From positions 1 through 15,881 of the forward strand of contig DAXO01000086.1 of the NCBI GenBank assembly GCA_002506425.1: DNA of 15,881 nt. The letters are read 5' to 3'. The notes under the pieces were generated by a model. It saw nothing but the letters and a program-made list of their open reading frames with translations, was not told the DNA's origin and did no database searches. The stretch's first letter is position 1. Each line of letters starts with the position of its first letter. Positions 6,884 through 13,874 of this stretch are shown here, piece by piece. The DNA comes from Methanomassiliicoccaceae archaeon UBA480 (lineage in GTDB: Archaea > Thermoplasmatota > Thermoplasmata > Methanomassiliicoccales > Methanomethylophilaceae). Position numbers and translations under genes: made by a program.

Positions 6884-8557
6884 TCACTTGAGTCCGACGA
6901 TCCTGCCGTCGTCAGTGAGATCCATCCTCATCGCCGCTGGAACCTTGGGGAGTCCGGGCATCAGCGTGAGGGTTCCGCACACCGGGATCACGAATCCGGC
7001 TCCTGCGGAGAGTTGCACCTCTCTGACGCTCAGGGTCCATCCCCTCGGAGCGCCCTTGACCTTGGAATCATCGGTCAGCGATGCCTGGGTCTTGGCGATG
7101 CAGACCGGGAGCTTGTCGTAACCGTCCTTCTCCATCTGGGCTATCGCCTTCTCGGCCTCCTTGGTGTAGACCACGGAACCCGCTCCATAGATCTTGGTAG
7201 CCACGGCTTCGACCTTGTCCTTGATGGGCGAATCCACGTCATACAGGAAGTGGAAGTCCGGCTTCACATTGTCCAGAACATCCAGTACGGTCTCGGCTAG
7301 CTCGATGGCCCCCTCTCCTCCCTTGGCGAAGGCCTCGGAGAACGCGCACCTGACTCCGATCTCCCTGCAGTGGTCCCTGACGATGTCCATCTCCACCTGG
7401 GTGTCGTTGGCGAAGCGGTTGACCGCGACAACCACGGGCAGCCCGTAGGAAGACATGTTCTCGACATGCTTGTCGAGATTGCAGAGTCCTGCCCTGAGCG
7501 CATCGTCGTTCATCGTAGCAGGATCGTCGAGAAGTCCTCCGCCGTGGGTCATGAGCGCCCTGATGGATGCTACGATGACGACGCAGTCCGGCCTGAGTCC
7601 GGACTCCCTGCAGACGATGTCCATGAACTTCTCTCCTCCGAGATCCGAGGCGAATCCGGCCTCTGTGATCACGTAGTCTCCGAGCCTGAGGGCGGTCTTC
7701 GTGGCGATAATGCTGTTGGTTCCGTGGGCGATGTTCGCGAACGGGAATCCATGGACGAACACGGGCTGGCCCTCCAGGGTCTGGACGAGATTGGGGTTGA
7801 TGGCATCCTTCAGGAGGACCATCATGCTGCCTACGCATCCGAGGTCGGCCACTGTGACGGGCTTTCCATCGTAGGTGTAGGCGACGACCATTCTTTCGAG
7901 CCTCCTGCGCAGGTCGGCCCTGTCGACCGAGAGCGCGAGGATGGCGGAGATCTCGGACGCGGATGTGATGAGGAATCCTCCCTCGTGAGGGACTCCTCCG
8001 AGGATCCTGTCCCTTCCGAGTCCGGTCACTATGTTCCTGAGCTCACGGACGTTCATGTCCATGGCCTTCTTGAGAACTATCCTGGTGGGATCGATGTTGT
8101 GGGGATTGTCCCTGACCAGCTCGTTGTCGATGATCGCGGAGAGCAGATTGTGGGCAGCAGTGACTGCGTGGATGTCACCTGTGAAATGGAGGTCGATATC
8201 CCACATGGGGTAGACCTGAGAGTTTCCTCCTCCGGTGGCTCCTCCCTTGATTCCGAACGTTGGCCCTATGGACGGCTCCCTCAAGGCTCCGACGACCTTC
8301 TTGCCGAGCCTTCCGAGACCCTGGATGAGGCCGATCGTGGTGACGGTCTTCCCTTCTCCTGCAGGAGTGGGGGTGATGGCGGAGACCACTACCAGCTTGC
8401 CCTCCTTCTTGCCGCAGACTCTGTCGAGCCTGTCGAGAGGGATCTTGGCGATGTACTTGCCGTAAGGTTCGATGTCGTCTTCGGACAGACCGACGGTGGC
8501 GGCGATGTCCCTGATGTTCTTCACCTTGGCTGACTGGGCGATCTCGATATCATCCAT
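6884..8557 (-). CDS. fhs: Formate-tetrahydrofolate ligase
   Basis: The enzyme uses ATP to form 10-formyltetrahydrofolate from formate and tetrahydrofolate, feeding one-carbon units to purine and other biosynthesis. At 557 aa it has the standard family length. Visible motifs are the ATP loop TPTPAGEGKT (62-71), REPSIGPTFGIKGGATGGGNS and VHGFPFANIAHGTNS. I chose ATG 8557 because a TATA-like TTTTTTAAA (8580-8588, - strand) is centred 26 nt upstream, which gives a leaderless message; the in-frame GTG at 8593 would lie upstream of the transcript. Methanogens normally carry C1 units on tetrahydromethanopterin, but Methanomassiliicoccales lack that methyl branch, so a folate route fits this lineage. 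It is probably acquired from bacteria, as inferred from the family rather than tested here. Confidence 0.96.
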   Translation of the reverse strand: MDDIEIAQSAKVKNIRDIAATVGLSEDDIEPYGKYIAKIPLDRLDRVCGKKEGKLVVVSAITPTPAGEGKTVTTIGLIQGLGRLGKKVVGALREPSIGPTFGIKGGATGGGNSQVYPMWDIDLHFTGDIHAVTAAHNLLSAIIDNELVRDNPHNIDPTRIVLKKAMDMNVRELRNIVTGLGRDRILGGVPHEGGFLITSASEISAILALSVDRADLRRRLERMVVAYTYDGKPVTVADLGCVGSMMVLLKDAINPNLVQTLEGQPVFVHGFPFANIAHGTNSIIATKTALRLGDYVITEAGFASDLGGEKFMDIVCRESGLRPDCVVIVASIRALMTHGGGLLDDPATMNDDALRAGLCNLDKHVENMSSYGLPVVVAVNRFANDTQVEMDIVRDHCREIGVRCAFSEAFAKGGEGAIELAETVLDVLDNVKPDFHFLYDVDSPIKDKVEAVATKIYGAGSVVYTKEAEKAIAQMEKDGYDKLPVCIAKTQASLTDDSKVKGAPRGWTLSVREVQLSAGAGFVIPVCGTLTLMPGLPKVPAAMRMDLTDDGRIVGLK

Positions 8558-8579
8558 GAGCGAGCGTACCCTATGCCCC

Positions 8580-8588
8580 TTTAAAAAA
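8580..8588 (-). promoter_or_regulatory. TATA-like box for fhs
   Basis: TTTTTTAAA on the - strand is centred 26 nt before the fhs ATG at 8557. No Shine-Dalgarno is present, consistent with leaderless transcription. Confidence 0.6.
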
Positions 8589-8593
8589 GTCAC

Positions 8594-8990
8594 TAGCTAG
8601 GAGGGATCAGAGTTGATAGGATCCGGAACGAAACCGATACTGTAGAGCCGTGCCACGCGAACACGGGCTTACGGACACGGGTTCGAGATGCAAATGCCTG
8701 TACAGTTCAGCCTTATCATCGATTCTTCGACAGAACAGACATCGAAAGAAGATGACTGATAAGACCTGCCGTTGTCTGTTTGAACTCCTGTGAAAATCCC
8801 GATGGTAGTTAACGCCTGGTGCAGGATGGAACGATGCCTTCTATCTCCGAATGCCTGCACATATTCTATCGCCGCCGGAATCGTCCTCGTCCAACGGATC
8901 TAAACGAGAACGTCGGCATTGTTGGATGGATATACAGCGCATACAGCCAGCAAGCTTATGCAAGGCCTTCCTTTCCGCCTTTTCTTTTAG
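8594..8990. other. Gene-poor intergenic stretch
   Basis: About 400 nt between the divergent fhs and feo promoters. Short open frames exist (for example 8669-8860 on - and 8819-9004 on +), but none looks like a protein family or has a convincing ribosome site. It contains an inverted-repeat structure at 8713-8780 and short complementary ends CTGTA/TACAG at 8640-8644 and 8701-8705. I found no acceptable tRNA, SRP or RNase P RNA fold. Confidence 0.5.
8713..8780. ncRNA. Possible structured RNA with H-type pseudoknot
   Basis: TTATCA (8713-8718) pairs with TGATAA (8757-8762), and TCTTCGA (8724-8730) pairs with TCGA(A)AGA (8742-8749), leaving two bulged regions and an 11-nt loop. That loop holds AACAGACA (8734-8741), which is perfectly complementary to TGTCTGTT at 8773-8780 outside the stem. 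This is pseudoknot topology. The strand is undetermined because the pairings exist on both. It could equally be a DNA operator or chance. Confidence 0.3.
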
Positions 8991-8997
8991 ACTACCC

Positions 8998-9069
8998 TAT
9001 ATAATGATTATTGATTCCTGAATTTTTTTAGGACTTGCTAATTGTTAAATATGTTTAGGACTTCCGAAA
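8998..9069 (+). promoter_or_regulatory. feo promoter with operator-like repeats
   Basis: TATATAAT (8998-9005) would direct initiation at about 9027-9031. Exactly there lies TTTAGGACTT (9027-9036), repeated at 9054-9063. Each copy extends into a dyad: TTAG-N6-CTAA (9028-9041) and TTTaGG-N4-CCgAAA (9054-9069). The TTAGG-type half sites recall DtxR/IdeR-family iron repressor operators. Placement over the start site of an iron uptake operon suggests repression by iron; the regulator is not in this window. Confidence 0.5.
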
Positions 9070-9073
9070 AAAC

Positions 9074-9382
9074 ATGAATCCAGCGACACCGTGTTCCTGC
9101 GAGAGCGGGAAGAACTGCAGCAGCTGCCACGGATCCTGTGCCGATTCGCAGGTTCCGGGAGTGCCTGTCTCGATGGCCAAGGTCGGAGAGTCCGGCAGGA
9201 TCGTGAACATATCGGGCAGGGAGGATGTCAGGAGATATCTGAGCGAGCTCGGATTCACACCGGGCACCGAAGTAAAAGCCGTCTGCCAGGCCGGAGGCAA
9301 TATCATTCTGGACGTCAAAGGATCCAAGATCGCCATCGACCGCCATATGGCCAACAAGATTCTCTTCTGCCCTGCGAGTTGA
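9074..9382 (+). CDS. feoA: FeoA-like protein with Cys-rich N-terminal extension
   Basis: FeoA proteins are small SH3-like partners of the ferrous iron transporter FeoB. This 102-aa copy has a FeoA core from about residue 33 (VSMAKVGESGRIVNISG, RRYLSELGFTPGTEV, then the terminal strand IAIDRHMANKILF). Ahead of the core is an extension with cysteines at 7, 9, 15, 18 and 22 and a histidine at 19, which could bind a metal or Fe-S cluster. Canonical FeoA is about 75 residues, so this is an elaborated form. The ATG at 9074 has only a distant AGGA upstream. It is the first gene of feoA-feoA-feoB and ends 4 nt before the second feoA. Confidence 0.88.
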   Translation: MNPATPCSCESGKNCSSCHGSCADSQVPGVPVSMAKVGESGRIVNISGREDVRRYLSELGFTPGTEVKAVCQAGGNIILDVKGSKIAIDRHMANKILFCPAS

Positions 9383-9386
9383 TAGA

Positions 9387-9608
9387 ATGAAGACGCTTAG
9401 AGACGCCGAAGTCGGCACCACTGTAACGGTAGCCAAGCTCCACGGCGAAGGCGCTCTGAAGAGACACATCATGGATATGGGCATCACCAAAGGATGCCGC
9501 ATATTCGTGCGCAAGGTTGCACCTCTCGGAGATCCCGTCGAGATCACCGTCAGAGGCTACGAACTCAGTCTCAGAAAGAGCGATGCGGAGAACATCGAAA
9601 TCGAATGA
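9387..9608 (+). CDS. feoA: FeoA, second copy
   Basis: This compact 73-aa FeoA has only the SH3-like core: MKTLRDAEVGTTVTVAKLHGEGALKRHIMDMGITKGCRIFV and a C-terminal GYELSLRKSDAENIEIE strand. The DMGITKG motif is the usual FeoA turn. It probably docks on the cytoplasmic part of FeoB. It starts 4 nt after the first feoA and ends 49 nt before feoB, so all are likely one transcript. Confidence 0.92.
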   Translation: MKTLRDAEVGTTVTVAKLHGEGALKRHIMDMGITKGCRIFVRKVAPLGDPVEITVRGYELSLRKSDAENIEIE

Positions 9609-9657
9609 CCGGAAAACCGCCCCGCCTCTGGAGCGGTCTCAACCAAAAGAGGATATC

Positions 9658-11883
9658 ATGAGTATCACAATCGCTTTGGCCGGTAACCCGAACTGCGGGA
9701 AGACCACCCTGTTCAACAAACTGACGGGTGCTAACCAGCGCGTAGGAAACTGGCCGGGAGTCACCATCGACAAGAAGACCGGAAAGGTCCGCGGCCACGA
9801 CATAGAGGTCGTGGACCTTCCCGGAATCTACTCCCTGTCGCCGTACTCCCCCGAAGAGATAGTATCCAGGAACTACCTGCTCAAGGAGTCTCCTGACGCG
9901 ATTATCAACATAGTGGACGCCACCAACCTGGAGAGGAACCTCTTCCTTTCCCTGCAGATCATAGATGTCGGGATCCCGACCGTGATCGCACTCAATATGA
10001 TGGATCAGGTGGAGAAGCTAGGAGACAAGATCGACGTCGCCAAGCTGTCCAAGGATCTCGGATGCAAGGTCGTCCCCATCTCCGCCATAAAGGGAGAGGG
10101 CATCGACGAGCTCGTCGCTGCAGTCGAATCGGCAGCTGCCGAGAAGAAGATCCCTCAGCCCGTCAACTTCGACGGCGATGTGGAAGCCGCGATCTCCAAA
10201 GCCGCCGAGGCCCTCGGAGACAAGGTCCCCGAGTCCGAGAGGCGCTTCTACGCCGTCAAGCTCGTCGAGAACGACAAGCACGTATGCGAGGAGTTCCCCG
10301 AGTCCGAGAAGGCCATCGAAGGAGCCATCGCAGAACTGGAGTCCAAGAAGGACGATGATGCCGATTCCATCATCGCCGACGCGCGCTACAACCGCATCTC
10401 CGACATAGTCGAATCCTCGGTCAAGAAGGCCCCCAGGGACAAGGAGGGGACCTTCTCGGACAGGGTCGACAGAATCGTCACCAGTAGGATCTGGGGAATC
10501 CCAATATTCATCTGCGTCCTCGCAGTGGTCTTCCTGGGCATCATCGGATTCTCATGGGGAGACTTCGAGATCGTCGGAATCGGAACGTGGTGCACCGACT
10601 GGCTGAACGGGTTCATCGAGGACCCGATACAGACCGGCATCGAATCCTGGTGCGTCGACAACGGCGTCAGCGATGCTCTCACCAGCCTGCTCGTCAACGG
10701 AATAGTCGGCGGTGTGGGAGCAGTCATCGGATTCCTTCCGCAGATGCTCCTCCTTTTCCTCGCCCTGTGCATCCTCGAGGATATCGGTTACATGTCGAGG
10801 ATCGCCTTCGTCATGGACCGCGTTTTCAGACACTTCGGCCTCTCCGGAAAGTCCCTCATCCCCGTCCTCGTCGGAACCGGATGCGGAGTCCCCGGAATCA
10901 TGGCTTCCCGTACCATCGAGAGCGAGAGGGACCGCAGGATCACCGCGATGACCGTCACCTTCATCCCCTGCGGTGCCAAGCTGCCCGTCATAGCCATGAT
11001 CACGAGCGCGATCTTCCCCGGCAACGGACTCGTCGCCGTGTTCTGCTACGTCCTCGGTATCGTGTGCATCCTCATCTCCGGAATCATCCTGAAGAAGCTC
11101 AGGAGCCTCTCCGGAGCCGCAACCCCGTTCATCATGGAGCTGCCCCCGTACCATGTCCCGTCCGCTACCAACCTCATCAAGGGAACCCTCGACAGAGGCT
11201 GGGCGTTCGTGAAGAAGGCCGGTACCATCATCCTGGTCGCCTGCGTGCTGATCTGGTTCCTCTCCAGCTACAACTGGAGCCTGCAGTACATCAGCGATGC
11301 CGAGATGGGATCGTCCATGCTCGCCGACATCGGAAACGCGCTCCACTTCATCTTCGTCCCGCTTGGATGGAGCCAGAGCGGAACCAACTGGGAGCTCACC
11401 GTCGGAACCATCACCGGACTCATCGCGAAGGAGAACGTCGTCGGAACCTTCGGCACTCTGTTCGGAGTCGAAGCCGGAGACAACGGAGAAGGACTCGAAG
11501 CGGTCCTCGGAAGCATGCTTTCCAACGCCAGCGGCCTCTCCTTCCTGGCTTTCAACCTGATCTGCGCGCCCTGCTTCGCCGCAATCGGAGCCATGCACAG
11601 GGAGCTCGGATCCTGGAAGGCCACCGGAGGCGCCGTGCTCTACCAGTGCGTCCTCGCCTACGCTGTTGCCCTGATCCTCTTCGGATTCTGCGGATGCGTC
11701 GGAGGCTGGAACACCACGACCGGACTCGACGGAACGATCGTCGACCACGGAATGCCCGTCGTCAGCCTGGTGCTCGCAATCGTGGTCGTCGCGATCATGA
11801 TCTACATCCTCTGGGCGAAGGACCCGTTCCACCAGCTTGCTGGAAAGGACGAGTACGACGCCGAGGACGAGGTGAAGATATGA
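9658..11883 (+). CDS. feoB: Ferrous iron transporter FeoB
   Basis: FeoB is the membrane permease for Fe(II), with a cytoplasmic GTPase. The 741-aa protein starts with the G domain: G1 GNPNCGKT (9-16), the G2 region GVTIDKK, G3 DLPG (53-56), G4 NMMD (113-116) and a G5-like SAIKG. A charged helical region to about residue 270 is followed by the membrane core with the paired gate motifs GTGCGVPGIMASRTIE and TFIPCGAKLPV, and multiple hydrophobic helices. ATG 9658 has AAGAGG about 5 nt upstream and begins directly at the GTPase strand; the open frame upstream overlaps feoA out of frame. The stop overlaps the start of the next small gene as ATGA. Confidence 0.97.
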   Translation: MSITIALAGNPNCGKTTLFNKLTGANQRVGNWPGVTIDKKTGKVRGHDIEVVDLPGIYSLSPYSPEEIVSRNYLLKESPDAIINIVDATNLERNLFLSLQIIDVGIPTVIALNMMDQVEKLGDKIDVAKLSKDLGCKVVPISAIKGEGIDELVAAVESAAAEKKIPQPVNFDGDVEAAISKAAEALGDKVPESERRFYAVKLVENDKHVCEEFPESEKAIEGAIAELESKKDDDADSIIADARYNRISDIVESSVKKAPRDKEGTFSDRVDRIVTSRIWGIPIFICVLAVVFLGIIGFSWGDFEIVGIGTWCTDWLNGFIEDPIQTGIESWCVDNGVSDALTSLLVNGIVGGVGAVIGFLPQMLLLFLALCILEDIGYMSRIAFVMDRVFRHFGLSGKSLIPVLVGTGCGVPGIMASRTIESERDRRITAMTVTFIPCGAKLPVIAMITSAIFPGNGLVAVFCYVLGIVCILISGIILKKLRSLSGAATPFIMELPPYHVPSATNLIKGTLDRGWAFVKKAGTIILVACVLIWFLSSYNWSLQYISDAEMGSSMLADIGNALHFIFVPLGWSQSGTNWELTVGTITGLIAKENVVGTFGTLFGVEAGDNGEGLEAVLGSMLSNASGLSFLAFNLICAPCFAAIGAMHRELGSWKATGGAVLYQCVLAYAVALILFGFCGCVGGWNTTTGLDGTIVDHGMPVVSLVLAIVVVAIMIYILWAKDPFHQLAGKDEYDAEDEVKI

Positions 11884-12065
11884 ACGGCAATCTCGTGGTC
11901 GGAGCGGTGATCGTCATCCTGCTCGCCGGCGCCATATACTACATGGTGAGGCAGCACAGGAAAGGGATTAGCAGCTGCGGCTGCAAGAACTGCAACTGCT
12001 GCGGACGCGGCGGTAACGACCGCGAGACGCCGTGCAACCACTGCTGCGACGATAAGAAGAACTGA
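11880..12065 (+). CDS. FeoB-associated Cys-rich membrane protein
   Basis: This 61-aa protein has one N-terminal transmembrane helix (about residues 4-22, VVGAVIVILLAGAIYYMV), a basic stop (RQHRK) and a cytoplasmic-type tail with eight cysteines at 33, 35, 38, 40, 41, 52, 55 and 56 and a histidine at 54. This is the architecture of the small FeoB-associated Cys-rich membrane proteins (FeoC/FeoD-like accessory group) that follow feoB in many anaerobes; a role in handling imported iron is inferred. The ATG overlaps the feoB stop (ATGA), so translation is coupled. Confidence 0.85.
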   Translation: MNGNLVVGAVIVILLAGAIYYMVRQHRKGISSCGCKNCNCCGRGGNDRETPCNHCCDDKKN

Positions 12066-12080
12066 AACCAGTGAAAAACA

Positions 12081-12101
12081 GGGGCCTATGCCCCATCTTA
12101 T
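12081..12101 (+). terminator. Hairpin after the feo operon
   Basis: GGGGC-CTAT-GCCCC (12081-12094), 15 nt after the last feo gene, is followed by a pyrimidine-rich ATCTTATCC rather than a clean T-run. It is a plausible but weak terminator. Confidence 0.45.
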
Positions 12102-12148
12102 CCATCTTCTATATCCCAAACCCCAGGCTCTGCATCTACGATAACATC

Positions 12149-12156
12149 GTTAAATA
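12149..12156 (+). promoter_or_regulatory. TATA-like box for rubredoxin
   Basis: GTTAAATA is centred about 27 nt before the ATG at 12180. With no Shine-Dalgarno present, this implies a leaderless rubredoxin message. Confidence 0.55.
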
Positions 12157-12179
12157 GGTAGATGGCGATTGCTACACCC

Positions 12180-12317
12180 ATGAAATACCGTTGCCCATTG
12201 TGCGGCTACATCTACGACGAGGAGAAGGAGGGCGTGAAGTTCGCCGACCTCCCCGACGACTGGTGCTGCCCCGTATGCGGAGAGCCGAAAAGCGAATTCG
12301 AACCCGTTACCGAGTGA
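12180..12317 (+). CDS. Rubredoxin, short form
   Basis: Rubredoxin is a small electron carrier with one iron held by four cysteines, used in anaerobes for oxygen and peroxide detoxification and other redox steps. Both knuckles are present: [11 protein letters not shown] (C5, C8) and [16 protein letters not shown] (C30, C33), with an extra C29. At 45 aa it lacks the roughly 8-residue loop of the usual 52-54 aa form between the knuckles. ATG 12180 matches the normal start and sits 27 nt after a TATA-like box; an in-frame ATG at 12162 would add six residues. The final 11 bp overlap the convergent Sel1-repeat gene. Iron supply from the neighbouring feo operon is a sensible functional link. Confidence 0.95.
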   Translation: MKYRCPLCGYIYDEEKEGVKFADLPDDWCCPVCGEPKSEFEPVTE

Positions 12318-13251
12318 GATCCTCGGCACCGTCGATGCGGATGAGCTGAGTGTTCTGACGGCGCCTTATATCGCCTACCAGCTGGACAGCGATCTGGCTT
12401 CCGCCCGCTGCGGCCCTGCATAGGCTCTCGAAACCTTTTTTCTCATCCTTCTCCACGCCCAGACCTTCGAGGAGCATGCGTCCGACCATGAATTCCGCAT
12501 CGGCCTCGCCCCCTTCGGCCAATTCGCTGTATATCGAGAAAGCCTTGGCGAGGTCCCTTTCTGTACCGTCCCCCTGATAGTACATCGTAGCAAGACGGTA
12601 CATTGCGGGAACGAAACCAGTCTCGGCAGCCGAACGGCACCAGTTGAATGCTGCACGGTCCCCTCCAGGTACGATTCCCGAAATGCAGAGCTCGGCCATT
12701 TTGAGCATGGCCTCGGGAACGCCGGCTGTAGCGGACATTCTGAACATCCTCACAGCCTCTGCCTGATCTCTGTCCGCGCCCACTCCCTCCGAGAGCATAT
12801 AGCCTATCTTGAACATCGAAAGGGGATCTCCTGCGTCAGCCGCGAGACGATACCAGCGGAACGCTCCCGCCGGATCCTCTGCGACCCCGTATCCGTACAG
12901 CAGTACTCCCGCATACTCCGGATACGCAGGCGGGAAGCCGGATTCGGCCGATCTGCGGAACCACTCGGCGGCCGCTGCAGGATCCTCCTCATGACCTGCT
13001 GCTCCGCTCCAAAGCTGACCCAGCCTGTACATCGACGGGGGGTGGCCATCCGCTGCCGCTTCCTTGAAGAGGTTTTCCGCTCCGGCGAAATCCTGTTCGG
13101 TTCCGATGCCCTCCATCTTCAACTCGGCCATTCCGAAGAGTCCGTTCCCGCTCCCCATGGATGCTGCCTCTCTGAAAAGACGATAGGATTCGGCCGGGTT
13201 GCTGCCGACCAGCTCCGCCGCGCGCTCGCATAATTCGGCTGGATCTGCCAT
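12307..13251 (-). CDS. Sel1-like repeat (SLR/TPR) protein
   Basis: The 314-aa soluble protein is built of tandem Sel1 repeats of about 36 residues, for example [30 protein letters not shown], then [29 protein letters not shown] and [30 protein letters not shown]. About seven units are recognisable from near residue 20 to 300. The repeats form an alpha-solenoid used for protein-protein contacts; no enzyme domain or signal peptide is visible, so it is probably a cytoplasmic scaffold. ATG 13251 is preferred over an in-frame TTG at 13260. The stop is TAA, one of only two in the window. It shares a short divergent promoter region with the downstream membrane protein gene. Confidence 0.85.
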   Translation of the reverse strand: MADPAELCERAAELVGSNPAESYRLFREAASMGSGNGLFGMAELKMEGIGTEQDFAGAENLFKEAAADGHPPSMYRLGQLWSGAAGHEEDPAAAAEWFRRSAESGFPPAYPEYAGVLLYGYGVAEDPAGAFRWYRLAADAGDPLSMFKIGYMLSEGVGADRDQAEAVRMFRMSATAGVPEAMLKMAELCISGIVPGGDRAAFNWCRSAAETGFVPAMYRLATMYYQGDGTERDLAKAFSIYSELAEGGEADAEFMVGRMLLEGLGVEKDEKKGFESLCRAAAGGSQIAVQLVGDIRRRQNTQLIRIDGAEDLTR

Positions 13252-13317
13252 AAACGGCAATCCTCGGCGGTGTTCTTAATAGTGCCCTTTTTCAACTATC
13301 GACGCGATTCCCATCCG
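13252..13317. promoter_or_regulatory. Divergent promoter region
   Basis: These 66 nt separate two divergent starts. On the - strand TATTAAG (13279-13285) is about 31 nt before the Sel1 gene ATG, with a weak GAGG in between. On the + strand CTTAATAG (13275-13282) or the T-rich 13287-13292 could serve the membrane protein gene. Confidence 0.35.
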
Positions 13318-13503
13318 ATGCAAAAAGGACCGCTAGTCTATGCCGCCGTCTTCCTGGCCGCTCTGCTGATTGCGATGTCGTTCGTCATGCTGGCGTTCCC
13401 TGATTCGGCTGGGGCAATCGGGATCATCGCCTCGGTAGTCGCGGTGGCAGCAGTGGTGGTGCTGGTTGCGATTCTCGTGAAAACAAGGAGGGGCCAGTTC
13501 TGA
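13318..13503 (+). CDS. Small two-helix membrane protein, unknown function
   Basis: This is a 61-aa hydrophobic protein with predicted transmembrane helices at about 8-27 (YAAVFLAALLIAMSFVMLAF) and 33-55 (AIGIIASVVAVAAVVVLVAI), a short PDSAG turn and a basic C-terminus KTRRGQF, so both ends should face the cytoplasm. I recognise no family. ATG 13318 is used; an upstream TTG-type start at 13270 would add polar residues with no support. Its last codons hold the ribosome site of the ArsR gene and the stop overlaps that gene's start, so the two proteins are made together; the membrane protein may act in the same metal response. Confidence 0.65.
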   Translation: MQKGPLVYAAVFLAALLIAMSFVMLAFPDSAGAIGIIASVVAVAAVVVLVAILVKTRRGQF

Positions 13504-13874
13504 GCGACGAATGCTGCGATGTGCTTGAAATACACGGCGAAAGCGTATCCGCCGCAAGGGAGGCCATGCCTCAGTCGGAAGTCCTTGACGATCTTTCCGA
13601 CTTCTTCCGCGTATTCTCTGACCGCACGAGAGTAAGAATACTCCTGGCACTCGACGCCGGGGAGATGTGCGTATGCGATATCAGCGCCGCACTCGACATG
13701 TCCATGTCCGCAGTCTCCCATCAGCTGAGGATCCTCAGAGACGCCCATCTGGTGGCTTACCGCCGGGAGGGGAGAGTCGTCTTCTATTCGCTCTGCGATG
13801 AACATGTCCGCAACGTCCTCGAAATGGCGTTGGAGCATGTGAGAGAGAAAACGACAGAACTGCGAATTTCGTAG
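13500..13874 (+). CDS. ArsR/SmtB-family metal-responsive transcription regulator (CadC-like)
   Basis: This winged-helix repressor of about 124 aa is expected to leave DNA when it binds metal. The recognition region is VCDISAALDMSMSAVSHQLRILRDAHLVAYRREGRVVFYSL. Two metal sites are visible: the α3N-type cysteines (CC near the N-terminus plus the CVC motif in EMCVCD) and an α5 site, DEH with H and E spaced as D-x-H-x10-H-x2-E, identical to SmtB. Retention of both is typical of CadC-like sensors for Cd/Pb/Zn. The N-terminal SDECCDVLEIH is reached only by starting at CTG 13500, which has AAGGAGGGG 6 nt upstream; the first standard start, GTG 13521, would lose the CC pair and has no ribosome site. 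It ends at TAG, possibly decodable as pyrrolysine. Confidence 0.85.
   Translation: MSDECCDVLEIHGESVSAAREAMPQSEVLDDLSDFFRVFSDRTRVRILLALDAGEMCVCDISAALDMSMSAVSHQLRILRDAHLVAYRREGRVVFYSLCDEHVRNVLEMALEHVREKTTELRIS

Noticed and set aside
7370..8533. Long + strand open frame opposite fhs
   Set aside because: Acidic, low-complexity translation typical of an antisense shadow of a GC-rich gene; no family features.
8640..8705. tRNA-like stretch containing GGTTCGAG and complementary CTGTA/TACAG ends
   Set aside because: No T stem, acceptor stem or anticodon arm can be formed on either strand; at most a decayed remnant.
8819..9004. 61-aa open frame in the intergenic gap
   Set aside because: No ribosome site or promoter at a suitable distance, no hydrophobic or family pattern, and it overlaps the feo promoter.
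10552..11832. Long - strand open frame opposite feoB
   Set aside because: Asp/Glu/Gly-rich shadow translation with no domain; feoB explains the region.
10554..11879. + strand frame running through feoB into the Cys-rich gene
   Set aside because: Arg/His/Pro-rich out-of-frame translation; only its final part from ATG 11880 is a real gene and is annotated separately.
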